6,566 nt of DNA, from contig DKKJ01000377.1 in the NCBI GenBank assembly GCA_002455175.1, positions 10,194-16,759 on the forward strand. The letters run 5' to 3'. A program made the translations under genes and the position numbers. This document shows, piece by piece, positions 1-6,226 of this stretch (the stretch's first letter is position 1; every line of letters starts with the position of its first letter). Origin of the DNA: Opitutaceae bacterium UBA6669. Its GTDB lineage: Bacteria; Verrucomicrobiota; Verrucomicrobiia; Opitutales; Opitutaceae. The notes below the pieces were generated by a model. It saw only the letters and a list, made by a program, of their open reading frames with translations. It did not search any database and was not told the DNA's origin.

Positions 1-541
1 AGCCGCCGGTACCGCACGCAGGATCGCAAATCGTCTGTCCGGGCTGTGGTGCCATGACTTCAACAATCGCCGAGATCAAAGAGCGCGGAGTGAAGTACTG
101 CCCGGCTCCGCCTTTGACGTCCGCTGCGTTCTTCTCAAGCAGCCCCTCATAAGCGTCCCCCTTGAGATCGGCATCGAGAGACGTCCACGTTTCCTTGTCG
201 ATGAGATCCGCGATCAACCGCCGTAGCTTGGAAGGGTCTTGAATCTTATTTTGTGCCTTGCGGAAGATGATGCCGAGCATACCGGGTCGTTTGCCCAGCT
301 CCTCAAGCGTGTGTCGGTAGTGGATTTCAAGGTCGTCGCCATCGAGCGCGACAAGTTTGTCCCAGCCAAAGCCCTTGGGGATGGGCGACGGCTTATTATA
401 CGGCGTCCGACTCTGCTCATCAGCCATCTTGAGGAAGAGCAGAAACGTGAGCTGTTCAACGTAGTCGCCATAGGAGAGGCCATCATCCCTCAAGATATTG
501 CAGTAATTCCAGAGCTTTTGGACGAGAGCGGGAGCGGTCAT
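1..541 (-). CDS. hsdM: Type I restriction-modification DNA methyltransferase subunit M, N-terminal part
   Basis: This is the modification subunit of a type I R-M system. With HsdS it methylates adenine N6 at the target sequence using S-adenosylmethionine, and it forms the core to which HsdR binds. It is read from an ATG at 541-539 to the left edge of the window, giving 180 residues; the family usually has about 500, so most of the catalytic domain lies outside. The N-terminal helical domain (HsdM_N) is clear: an LWNYCNILRDDG opening, then YVEQLTFLLFLKMADE at residues 27-42, KGDAYEGLLEKNA at 127-139 and GQYFTPR at 147-153. The SAM-binding motif I, DPACGTGG, is at 173-180, exactly at the window edge. 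The catalytic NPPF/Y motif would follow outside. The start lies 1 nt after the hamB stop (TAA-T-ATG), and no Shine-Dalgarno sequence is visible, so translation is probably coupled to the gene upstream. The frame was translated by hand and is open throughout. Confidence 0.95.
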   Translation of the reverse strand, partial: MTAPALVQKLWNYCNILRDDGLSYGDYVEQLTFLLFLKMADEQSRTPYNKPSPIPKGFGWDKLVALDGDDLEIHYRHTLEELGKRPGMLGIIFRKAQNKIQDPSKLRRLIADLIDKETWTSLDADLKGDAYEGLLEKNAADVKGGAGQYFTPRSLISAIVEVMAPQPGQTICDPACGTGG

Positions 542-554
542 ATTAAAGGTTTGA
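539..554 (-). promoter_or_regulatory. Leader of hsdM, similar to that of hamA
   Basis: The 13 bases before the hsdM ATG are formed by the last codons and stop of hamB (reading SNL-stop) plus one base. They begin with the same TCAAACC as the hamA leader at 3497-3512. No Shine-Dalgarno sequence is present. Confidence 0.35.
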
Positions 555-2057
555 CTGGCAATCGATCAGGAGTTCTAGTTCAAACTGACTTAGAGCCAGT
601 TTTTTGATTGGAAGCTCTCTGATGCGGGATAGAGCAGCATCGATTGTGTCCGCGTCGTCTAAGAAATGAGATAGCTTGTCTGCGATCTGGAGGGGGAGGC
701 CAAATTCTTCTAGCGCGATGCGGAACGGTTTCCGGAATAAATTCTCAACCTGCCCAGCGTAGGCACCATAACTAGAATTTCCCCCCAATACGTATGCTCG
801 AACGTCTGAAGCCGCCCGCAAAAGCCGGGGAAGCTCAAAACTCGCCCAAGTCCGATCAAACTCAAGCACACGTTCCACTGCTTCATCCGGAGATTTCGCC
901 GCGTATTCACTGGGTTCCAACTCGTTCAGTATCCTCTGACGAATCTCAGGTGTGAGCATGAGGCCCCAGAGCTTTACCGTCAGTTGCGATGACGATGAGA
1001 TGCCAGCCAATCGTTCTTCTGGAACTAGGTGATTCCAAATCAACTCAAGGGTGAACTTCAGATTTTCTCTTCTCGGAAATCCGCTCCACTGGAGTAAAGC
1101 ACGCTCGTCGTAGGAACTATTCTTTAATCGCTTCGCCAAGTTTAAGAGTGCAGTCGGTTCGACACTCGAATGCTGACGGAGAATTTCCAGGGGAAGGACA
1201 CGCTGACGCATGAATGGATCCATCCGCTCCTTCGAAGCCGCGGAAAGATCACCGCTTTCCATCTGAACTAACACACTATCTGGCGTATCTGGCCCTTGCG
1301 TGAAGACTGGAAAGTCAACGAACGGTAGATGTGACGTGGGCGGTTCGTGAAATAAAAAGACACGGCCGACGAAATGCTCGAACATCCGTCCTGATCGCCC
1401 CTTAATATTGTTGAAGGTAAAAAAATCGAATTTTTGCTGAGCAATGGTGTTGTCGAAAATGATCACGTTTTTCGCTTTCGTGTTAACGCCTTCGATAAGC
1501 GTGGAGGTGCAAGCGAGCACCGAGAGTTTCTCGTCGTTGAAGGCCCGAACAACATATTGAGAGATCGAGCGGGGGAGTTTTCCGTGGTGAATTCCTATTC
1601 CTCGCCGGAGGGCGTTCGGTAGGATCCAGTGGGGGTGGAAATTGTCTCCGATCCACTCCGCGGCGTCTTGAAGCAATTCCGCGCCGTCGGTGACTTCACT
1701 CTCCAGGAGAGCTCTCGCGACGTCGTTTACTCTCTTCGGAGAGCGGCAGTAGATTAGCGTCGGTTGCCCTTTCAACGATCTCACGAGCTCACAGAGCGTT
1801 CCAGTGTCGTCATCTGTAGCGCCGACTCGAATTACATCAGACGCAACAGTTGCGAATGTCGTTGGGTAGAATAGGCACCTAAATTTTTCTGCAAATCCGT
1901 CGGGAATTTGACTTACACATGGCCCGAGCAGGTAGAATTGGGCGCCGCCTTTGGAGAGATTGTAAAAAGTCTGATTGAGTGCCGCAGTTCTCTTTGGATC
2001 TCCTGTTAGGCCACCGATTTTATAGAACTCGTCGATTACGAAGAAATCGATCTTTGG
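543..2057 (-). pseudogene. hamB: HamB-like Hachiman helicase, C-terminal part downstream of the in-frame TGA
   Basis: This 504-codon open stretch continues the helicase in exactly the same frame after the TGA at 2058-2060; joined, the gene has 700 codon positions from the ATG at 2645. It begins with the Walker B segment IDFFVIDEFYKIGG (DEFY at 2033-2022), followed by motif III-like FYLLGPC (1937-1917), TLIYCRSP in the second RecA domain, a GIGIHHGKLPRSI segment as in Ski2/Hel308-type helicases, motif V TSTLIEGVN (1508-1482) and motif VI GRSGR (1400-1386). The remaining approximately 360 codons form a helical C-terminal region that I do not recognise. All helicase motifs look intact and there is no further stop or frameshift, so the lesion is recent, artificial or bypassed. 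The first usable in-frame start after the TGA is a GTG at 1784-1782; a product from there would lack Walker B and motif III. The stop is TAA at 545-543, 1 nt before hsdM. If the TGA is a sequencing error, 543-2645 is one normal CDS. Confidence 0.8.
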
Positions 2058-2060
2058 TCA
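2058..2060 (-). other. In-frame TGA interrupting hamB
   Basis: This TGA is codon 196 of hamB counted from the ATG at 2645. It lies between motif Ib and the Walker B DEFY box, after a CAA (Gln) codon and before CCA. The reading frame is the same on both sides: the distance from the N-terminal segment to the TAA at 543 is a whole number of codons. One base change would create it, for example from CGA (Arg), GGA (Gly) or TGG (Trp). TGA is the normal stop for hsdR, yhcG and hamA in this window, so a reassigned genetic code is unlikely. Confidence 0.93.
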
Positions 2061-2645
2061 CTGGCTATACGAGTTTGCTCGTTCTGCCGTGAACACAAAG
2101 ATGTTTTCGGAGGCGGGAGACTGAGAGACTTGAGTTACAACCTTAAAGCGCGGAAACAGGTTCGAAAGTCTACGACGTGTTTCATCGATCAGCGCAATTG
2201 TGGGAACTATGACTGCGACGTTCCGAAAACGACCACTTGCGATAACAGCATCAATAATCCGGCTTTTCCCAAAACTCGTCGGGGCGCTTAGAATGATGCT
2301 ATCACCATTGACTAGCCGGCGGTATACTTCAGCTTGCTCACGGTGAAAAACAAAAGTTTCCCCTGAATTTGGCGGGCGGTGGTACTCATAGGCAATGGCG
2401 TCGGTCAACGGTAGCCGATCTTTTTCAACATACGGGAAGAGGCCTAGTTCACGGACGAGCCCATCTAAGATTGGGGCATGCCCACCAAACGATTCCCTGT
2501 GTGCTAGTGCGTGCAGGACAAGGTCGCGACAGGCTTCTTCGTCGCCAGCATTAAAAAGATGCGCCAACTCTCGAAGAAGGGAGAAGGAATTTTTTGATAT
2601 TTCCTCCGGCCGGTTGAGGCGGTCTTTCAACTCATTCGGTTTCAT
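2058..2645 (-). CDS. hamB: HamB-like Hachiman helicase, N-terminal fragment ending at an in-frame TGA
   Basis: This is the 5' part of a superfamily 2 helicase gene of the Hachiman antiphage system. Its normal product would pair with HamA, the nuclease encoded just upstream. If TGA is read as stop the product is 195 residues: a helical N-terminal region (about 1-95), a Q-motif-like FVFHREQAEVYRRL segment (about 98-111), Walker A SAPTSFGKS (120-128, with the ATP-binding Lys at 127), motif Ia VPTIALIDE (147-155) and FVFTAER (183-189). It lacks Walker B and all of the second RecA domain, so it cannot be an active helicase alone. I chose the ATG at 2645-2643 because it forms an ATGA overlap with the hamA stop. 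A GTG at 2657-2655, four codons upstream in frame, is possible; an AAAGG precedes the GTG by only 1 nt and the ATG by about 13 nt, so neither spacing is good. The same frame continues beyond the stop as the entry at 543-2057. Helicase identity is certain from motifs; the HamB name rests on motif style plus the HamA neighbour. Confidence 0.85.
   Translation of the reverse strand: MKPNELKDRLNRPEEISKNSFSLLRELAHLFNAGDEEACRDLVLHALAHRESFGGHAPILDGLVRELGLFPYVEKDRLPLTDAIAYEYHRPPNSGETFVFHREQAEVYRRLVNGDSIILSAPTSFGKSRIIDAVIASGRFRNVAVIVPTIALIDETRRRLSNLFPRFKVVTQVSQSPASENIFVFTAERANSYSQ
2642..2645 (-). other. ATGA overlap joining hamA stop and hamB start
   Basis: The hamB ATG (2645-2643) and the hamA TGA (2644-2642) share bases. 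Four-base overlaps of this kind commonly give translational coupling by terminating ribosomes, which suits two subunits of one complex. This decides the start in favour of the ATG over the GTG at 2657. Confidence 0.75.
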
Positions 2646-3499
2646 ATGGTTTGCCACGCCTTTAATTGTTCATCGAGTGCCTTGAGAAGTTTTGCCTTCG
2701 TGTGCAAAGGCAGCAAAAACAGGTGTATCGAGATGTCATCAGGGAGCTTTTTGCCTGCGAAAGCGGCATAGTGTTTCCGAATTTCGACCTCGAAGTCAGC
2801 TTTGTAAGCCGCGTCAGACTTTCTGTACTTTGCGAGGCAGTCACTGTCGTAGGTAAGCAGAACTGCGATGCACGCTTTGGAGAATACCTCGTCCAGCGAT
2901 TTTTTTGATGAAAGAAAACCTTCGAGGGCCTTGGCGTGTGGCCAAGCGGAGTCGATTTTCCCCTTAATCAACAAGAACTCATCACGAAGATAGTTCGTTT
3001 GGGTGTGGTGTTGAAGTTCAGCGACTACATCTCGCACCGCACGAGTCACTTCATTGTAAAACTTGGCCTCTCCTAGCCAAAGCTCTAACTCATTTGCCGC
3101 GTTAACGACGACGTGCACTGCATCAAAGCCTTTTACCGTCTCGTTGCGGGCAGTCTTGTAGTAGATTTTTGAAATCGCCGGCAACGAGTTGAAGACTTGC
3201 CGTATCGCCGCATGAAGGAATAATTCGCCAAATTCGCCGCGGTTTTTGAATTTCTTCGACTCGTAGACCCTTTTTGCGGCGTCGCGGATCATCTGTACGG
3301 CGTTTCCCGAGTTCAGGTCTGATAACTCAGAGTGCTTTAGGGCGAACTCGGAAAGCCATTCGAGGATGTGAGTGGCAAACTGGGTTGACCTCCATTCCTC
3401 CCGTTCATAGCCGACACAAAGTCCGGTAAGGCCGGGGGCAACTGAGAGGTCATGCACCAGCACATTTAAGAACGGAGCGGGTCTTGTGGGCGCATTCAT
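2642..3499 (-). CDS. hamA: HamA-like Hachiman nuclease (DUF1837 family)
   Basis: This gene encodes 285 residues resembling HamA, the nuclease of the Hachiman antiphage system, formerly DUF1837. In known Hachiman systems HamA forms a complex with the HamB helicase, senses damaged or abnormal DNA and then degrades DNA in the cell. The visible pattern is a PD-(D/E)xK-type active site: RGEFGE at residues 87-92 in a helix, KGFDAVH at 123-129 (Asp126) and LWLGEAKFY at 140-148 with the E-x-K pair Glu144/Lys146. All key residues are present, so the nuclease looks intact. The C-terminal third is Lys-rich and helical. No signal peptide or membrane segment is seen, so it acts in the cytoplasm. The ATG at 3499 lies 14 nt after the hsdS stop and lacks a clear Shine-Dalgarno sequence; the gene ends with TGA overlapping the hamB ATG. 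Family assignment is from recalled motifs and the helicase partner, not from a search. Confidence 0.87.
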   Translation of the reverse strand: MNAPTRPAPFLNVLVHDLSVAPGLTGLCVGYEREEWRSTQFATHILEWLSEFALKHSELSDLNSGNAVQMIRDAAKRVYESKKFKNRGEFGELFLHAAIRQVFNSLPAISKIYYKTARNETVKGFDAVHVVVNAANELELWLGEAKFYNEVTRAVRDVVAELQHHTQTNYLRDEFLLIKGKIDSAWPHAKALEGFLSSKKSLDEVFSKACIAVLLTYDSDCLAKYRKSDAAYKADFEVEIRKHYAAFAGKKLPDDISIHLFLLPLHTKAKLLKALDEQLKAWQTI

Positions 3500-3512
3500 A
3501 AAAGTGGTTTGA
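3497..3512 (-). promoter_or_regulatory. Leader of hamA, similar to that of hsdM
   Basis: On the coding strand the last 13 bases before the hamA ATG begin TCAAACC. The same seven bases occur at the same distance before the hsdM ATG (539-554); 12 of 16 positions match including the ATG. This may be a translation-start element without Shine-Dalgarno pairing, or a trace of how the ham cassette was inserted. Chance is possible. Confidence 0.35.
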
Positions 3513-3513
3513 G

Positions 3514-4947
3514 TTACGCTGACCCCGTGAATGCCATCTGAAGGATTGATTGGCGGAGGTGCTTGGCGCGATGGAGGTTGGCGGTCAGGACCTTTTCCAG
3601 TTGCCCTACCACGCTCAGTCTGCGCTCCACTTCCGCTACGATTCGCGTTTGCTCGGCGAGGGGCGGTACAGGAATCGCCAGATTGCCAACTTTGCTGACG
3701 CTCAGTGTGAAAAGGCCCGAGGTGGAACTCGCCACCAATTCAACATTTTGGCGACCACCCGGAGATTGTAGCCAGTGAAGAATCCACTTCGACATCTGCG
3801 CTTCGACTGGCCGGACCTTAATGAGGTGGTTTTGGTGAACACACGACTCGATAGAGCCATCCCAAATCGCTAGTCGGCCGATCTGATCCTTACTGCCGTT
3901 GCCTTCGACAATGAGCAGATCACCCTTTCGAACCAAAAGCTTCGTGAGTTCTGAGTCCGAGACGCCGATATATTCGATCTCATCAAGACGGAGTTCATTC
4001 GCATAGACGTTTGCCACACGAAGATACGGGAGTTGTTTCGGCAGCTTTGCGCGCTTTGGATTTTTGGTGAGGCCGCCGTAGGTCATTCCGAGTTGCTCAA
4101 GGCAGGCCCACGACCAGCCGTTTGGCAGCTTGGGAAATTCTGCTGTATACGGCACGGCGGGTTCTTCATATTTACCGCGCCCCGACCAGTTTTGTCTGCG
4201 TTCTGCGAGGATGCGTTCGAGCAGCAATGCGCCTGACTCGAAATTAGGTCCGCTATTTTTTCGCGGAATAGAACTCCGCTTTGAAGGCTGTTGCTTGGTG
4301 AGTTCGGCCTCGGTGGGGACGAGGTGGCCTTCGCAGGCGGCTTTGAGGACGGCGGCGCGGTAGCGTTTGAGGTTGGCTTGCGTGCGGCGCAAGGCGGCGA
4401 CTCCGGCGTCCAGGCGCGTGAATTGTTGCTCGATCTCCGCTACGATCCGGCCCCGCTCGTCAGGTGGAGGCAACGGAAATGTACACGCTTCGATTTCGTT
4501 GGCACTTACGTTTTGGACGGCCACGCCTTTTCCCTCTGCGACAATTTGCGGCTCTACTAATTTTAGAACAAGTCTCACGAATTTTGCATCGTAGCCGGGC
4601 TTCAGTATCAAGAGTCCGGTGCGTTGATTCTGTAGCGCGGGTTCTTGGTTTTGGTATTCAGCAATTTTTCCCAGCGATCCGGACATACCAATGAGCAAGT
4701 CGCCTTCTCGAACTACGAAACCCGATAGCTTTTGCAGGAATGCAGGATCAACGCGTTTTACTTCTGCGAGATCAATGACGTCCGATTTAAGCTCTGACTG
4801 ACGAATAAGCGGCACGCCAGTGTCTTTGTAATCCGTGCTTTTGAAAGCGTAACCGTTCCTGATTTTTAGGATTTCACCCACCCGCGCGGTGCGCCATCCG
4901 GAAGGGAGTTTTAGAATTTCTTCAGATTTTTCGGTGAAGACAGTCAT
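3514..4947 (-). CDS. hsdS: Type I restriction-modification specificity subunit S
   Basis: HsdS is the DNA-recognition subunit shared by the methylase (M2S) and the nuclease (R2M2S). The 477-residue product has the full two-part layout. Target recognition domain 1 covers about residues 14-165, opening with LPSGWRTARVGEI and holding the typical REGDLLIGMSGSLGKI. The first conserved helix begins at RIVAEIEQQFTRLD (167-180) and ends near KAACEGHLV (202-210). A charged linker with LLLERILAERR follows at 241-251. Target recognition domain 2 covers about 272-432, opening with LPNGWSWACLEQLG and including RKGDLLIVEGNGS. The second conserved helix begins at RIVAEVERRLS (435-445) and ends in QSILQMAFTGSA. 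Length and both repeats are normal, so it looks functional; the half-site sequences cannot be read from this. The ATG at 4947 follows the yhcG stop by 58 nt, with only a weak AGAAG about 12 nt upstream. The stop is TAA at 3516-3514, followed by hamA; the usual neighbour hsdM is displaced about 3 kb downstream. Confidence 0.96.
   Translation of the reverse strand: MTVFTEKSEEILKLPSGWRTARVGEILKIRNGYAFKSTDYKDTGVPLIRQSELKSDVIDLAEVKRVDPAFLQKLSGFVVREGDLLIGMSGSLGKIAEYQNQEPALQNQRTGLLILKPGYDAKFVRLVLKLVEPQIVAEGKGVAVQNVSANEIEACTFPLPPPDERGRIVAEIEQQFTRLDAGVAALRRTQANLKRYRAAVLKAACEGHLVPTEAELTKQQPSKRSSIPRKNSGPNFESGALLLERILAERRQNWSGRGKYEEPAVPYTAEFPKLPNGWSWACLEQLGMTYGGLTKNPKRAKLPKQLPYLRVANVYANELRLDEIEYIGVSDSELTKLLVRKGDLLIVEGNGSKDQIGRLAIWDGSIESCVHQNHLIKVRPVEAQMSKWILHWLQSPGGRQNVELVASSTSGLFTLSVSKVGNLAIPVPPLAEQTRIVAEVERRLSVVGQLEKVLTANLHRAKHLRQSILQMAFTGSA
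3628..3648 (-). repeat. Second copy of the HsdS conserved-helix repeat
   Basis: This stretch encodes the start of the second conserved helix (RIVAEVE). It matches the segment at 4431-4451 encoding RIVAEIE, with most bases identical. Such repeats separate the two recognition domains and are known sites where type I specificity genes recombine or swap half-sites. Confidence 0.7.
4431..4451 (-). repeat. First copy of the HsdS conserved-helix repeat
   Basis: This stretch encodes RIVAEIE at the start of the central conserved helix and is paired with the copy at 3628-3648. The two lie about 800 nt apart, the length of one recognition domain plus its helix. Confidence 0.7.
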
Positions 4948-5005
4948 TCGAAGCGCGTACTTCTACCGGCGGTTGAGGTCCCGATGAAGAATGGTGAGCG
5001 GAGTG
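4948..5005 (-). other. 58-nt gap between yhcG and hsdS
   Basis: This is the longest non-coding gap in the window. No inverted repeat with a T-run, no clear -35/-10 pair and only a weak AGAAG ahead of the hsdS start can be seen. It is too short to hold a gene, and read-through transcription from yhcG into hsdS is the simplest reading. Confidence 0.5.
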
Positions 5006-6226
5006 TCATTTGGAGCGTGCCTCGAGCTCGCGCCGGGTTTTTTCTAGCTCGGCGGCAAGGGTCTTTTCGTCGGGGAGGGCGGTGAGGTATTCGCGGACGA
5101 GCATCTTGGTCGGAAGGGCTTCGGTGGCGTAGCGGACGAGGGCTTCGCTTTTGCCGCTGCAGAGGATGATGCCGACCGGTGGGTTTTCACCGGGCTGCAC
5201 CCAGTGTTCGCGGGCGTAGTTTAGGTAGACGTGCATCTGGCCGGCGTCTGCGTGGGTGAAGCGGCCGAGTTTGAGATCGAAGATGACAAGGCAGCGGAGG
5301 CGGCGGTGGAAGAAGAGCAGGTCCACGCGATACCACTCGTCGTCGATGCGCAGGCGGCGTTGGCGGCCGACAAAAGCGAAGTCGTTGCCGAGCTCGAGGA
5401 GGAAGGTTTCGAGGTGGCGAACGAGCCCGTCCTCAAGGTCGGTCTCGGCGTATTCGTCGCGCAGTCCTAGGAATTCGAGGACGAGAGGGTGGCGGATCTC
5501 TTCGTCGGCACTCACGGCGTCGCCGGGCTCAGGCTTGGAACCCTTGGTTAGCATGGTGGCCTTGTTGCGCGAGAGGGCGGTGCGTTCATAGAACTGGCTA
5601 TCGATCTGGCGCTGGAGCTGGCGCACGGACCAACCGCCGCGCAGGGCCTCGGTGTGGTAGAATGCAAAGGCTTCGGGGGAGCGGCTGCGCCGGACAAGCA
5701 GAACGTAGTGCGACCAAGGCAGGGGAAACGCTTGAGCAACGTCCGCCACATTGAACGGCAACGTGGTCGGTAGAATCGACGGGGTCAGAGAATTCCGAGA
5801 CGTCGTCTCGGATTTTCTGGTCGGTGTCCGGGAAATGTCTTCGGCACTTGGAGGCAGTGGCCGCGCTTGAGCGAATTTCCGAGACAGTGTCTCGGAAATT
5901 TCCTTCGTGCCACAGATGGCATAGAGGAGGCGCATGTTTTCGAGGTTATCGACCGAAAATCCGCGACCGTGGCGCGCAGTCAAATCCTCCGCCAAACGCT
6001 TCAACAACTCCTTGCCGTAGCCCGCGCGTTCTTTGCCACGCTGCTCAAACTCTACGATGCGGCGCCCTACCTCCCAGTAAGTCGCGGTCATGAGCGCATT
6101 GACCGTACGCGCACTTGTCCGGCGGGCGGCTTCGAGCAGCTCACTCACCCCGCCGACAAAACTGGCGTAGGCCGGAGTGGAGAGCGTCGACGGCGCGGCT
6201 TTGCTCTTGGCGGCGGTCTTCTTCAT
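5006..6226 (-). CDS. yhcG: YhcG/DUF1016-family PD-(D/E)xK nuclease domain protein
   Basis: This gene encodes 406 residues of the YhcG (DUF1016) family, proteins with an N-terminal helical DNA-binding-type domain and a C-terminal PD-(D/E)xK nuclease fold. They are frequent passengers in type I R-M operons, but their task there is unsettled. The N-terminal domain covers about residues 18-104 (ATYWEVGRRIVEFEQ at 48-62; FSVDNLENMRLLYA at 90-103). The conserved middle, LPWSHYVLLVRRSRSPEAFAFY, is at 169-190. The nuclease domain is at about 268-380: Glu273, FVGRQRRL (285-292), VDLLFFH with Asp302 (301-307), FDLKLG with Asp317 and Lys319 (316-321), and AGQMHVYLNY (328-337). The family usually has Glu-x-Lys; here it is Asp-x-Lys, a mild variant. 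Residues 109-165 form an expanded Ser/Thr/Arg-rich linker built from palindromic repeats. The tail is a charged helix. The ATG at 6226 overlaps the hsdR stop (ATGA), so it is probably coupled to hsdR translation. Confidence 0.95.
   Translation of the reverse strand: MKKTAAKSKAAPSTLSTPAYASFVGGVSELLEAARRTSARTVNALMTATYWEVGRRIVEFEQRGKERAGYGKELLKRLAEDLTARHGRGFSVDNLENMRLLYAICGTKEISETLSRKFAQARPLPPSAEDISRTPTRKSETTSRNSLTPSILPTTLPFNVADVAQAFPLPWSHYVLLVRRSRSPEAFAFYHTEALRGGWSVRQLQRQIDSQFYERTALSRNKATMLTKGSKPEPGDAVSADEEIRHPLVLEFLGLRDEYAETDLEDGLVRHLETFLLELGNDFAFVGRQRRLRIDDEWYRVDLLFFHRRLRCLVIFDLKLGRFTHADAGQMHVYLNYAREHWVQPGENPPVGIILCSGKSEALVRYATEALPTKMLVREYLTALPDEKTLAAELEKTRRELEARSK
5794..5812. repeat. Palindrome inside yhcG, 9-bp arms
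   Basis: Arms TCCGAGACG and CGTCTCGGA surround a single T. The core CCGAGAC/GTCTCGG is the same as in the palindrome at 5874-5900. On the coding strand it is read as SETTSRN (yhcG residues 139-145), in frame and without a stop. Confidence 0.88.
5811..5839 (-). repeat. Decayed third copy of the yhcG palindromic repeat
   Basis: On the coding strand this stretch reads DISRTPTRKS (residues 130-139) and shares roughly two thirds of its bases with the copy at 5874-5900, but the palindromic symmetry is lost. It directly abuts the copy at 5794-5812. The relation is inferred from a hand alignment. Confidence 0.5.
5874..5900. repeat. Perfect palindrome inside yhcG, 13-bp arms
   Basis: Arms AATTTCCGAGACA and TGTCTCGGAAATT are perfectly complementary around a single G. 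In frame it encodes EISETLSRKF (residues 109-118) at the start of the expanded linker of YhcG. The symmetry is far stronger than coding needs and would form a hairpin in single-stranded DNA or mRNA. Confidence 0.92.
6223..6226 (-). other. ATGA overlap joining hsdR stop and yhcG start
   Basis: The yhcG ATG (6226-6224) and the hsdR TGA (6225-6223) share bases, which suggests translational coupling. It also shows that TGA works as a stop here, which matters for reading the TGA in hamB. Confidence 0.75.

Noticed and set aside
239..607. Plus-strand open frame of 122 codons
   Set aside because: It lies opposite the well-supported hsdM N-terminus and its translation resembles no family.
543..1784. 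A free-standing 413-residue helicase gene starting at the GTG at 1784
   Set aside because: The same frame is open upstream to the TGA at 2058 and encodes Walker B and motif III. The GTG start would remove them, so this is the C-terminal part of hamB.
1785..2057. A frameshift or an intergenic gap between two helicase pieces
   Set aside because: Hand translation shows an open frame with helicase motifs, in phase with both pieces. Only one stop codon separates them.
2058..2060. TGA read as a sense codon through an alternative genetic code or as selenocysteine
   Set aside because: TGA ends hsdR, yhcG and hamA in this window, two of them in ATGA overlaps. No selenoprotein family relation or downstream hairpin was recognised.
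4033..4694. Several overlapping plus-strand open frames
   Set aside because: They lie opposite hsdS, which has clear family motifs along its whole length.
5231..5591. Plus-strand open frames of 79 and 111 codons
   Set aside because: They are opposite the DUF1016 nuclease domain. Their Arg-, Ser- or Ala/Glu-rich composition is what the antisense of GC-rich coding DNA gives.
5874..5900. Palindrome as a transcription terminator
   Set aside because: It lies inside the yhcG coding sequence, has a 1-nt loop and no T-run, and a related copy lies about 80 nt away in frame.
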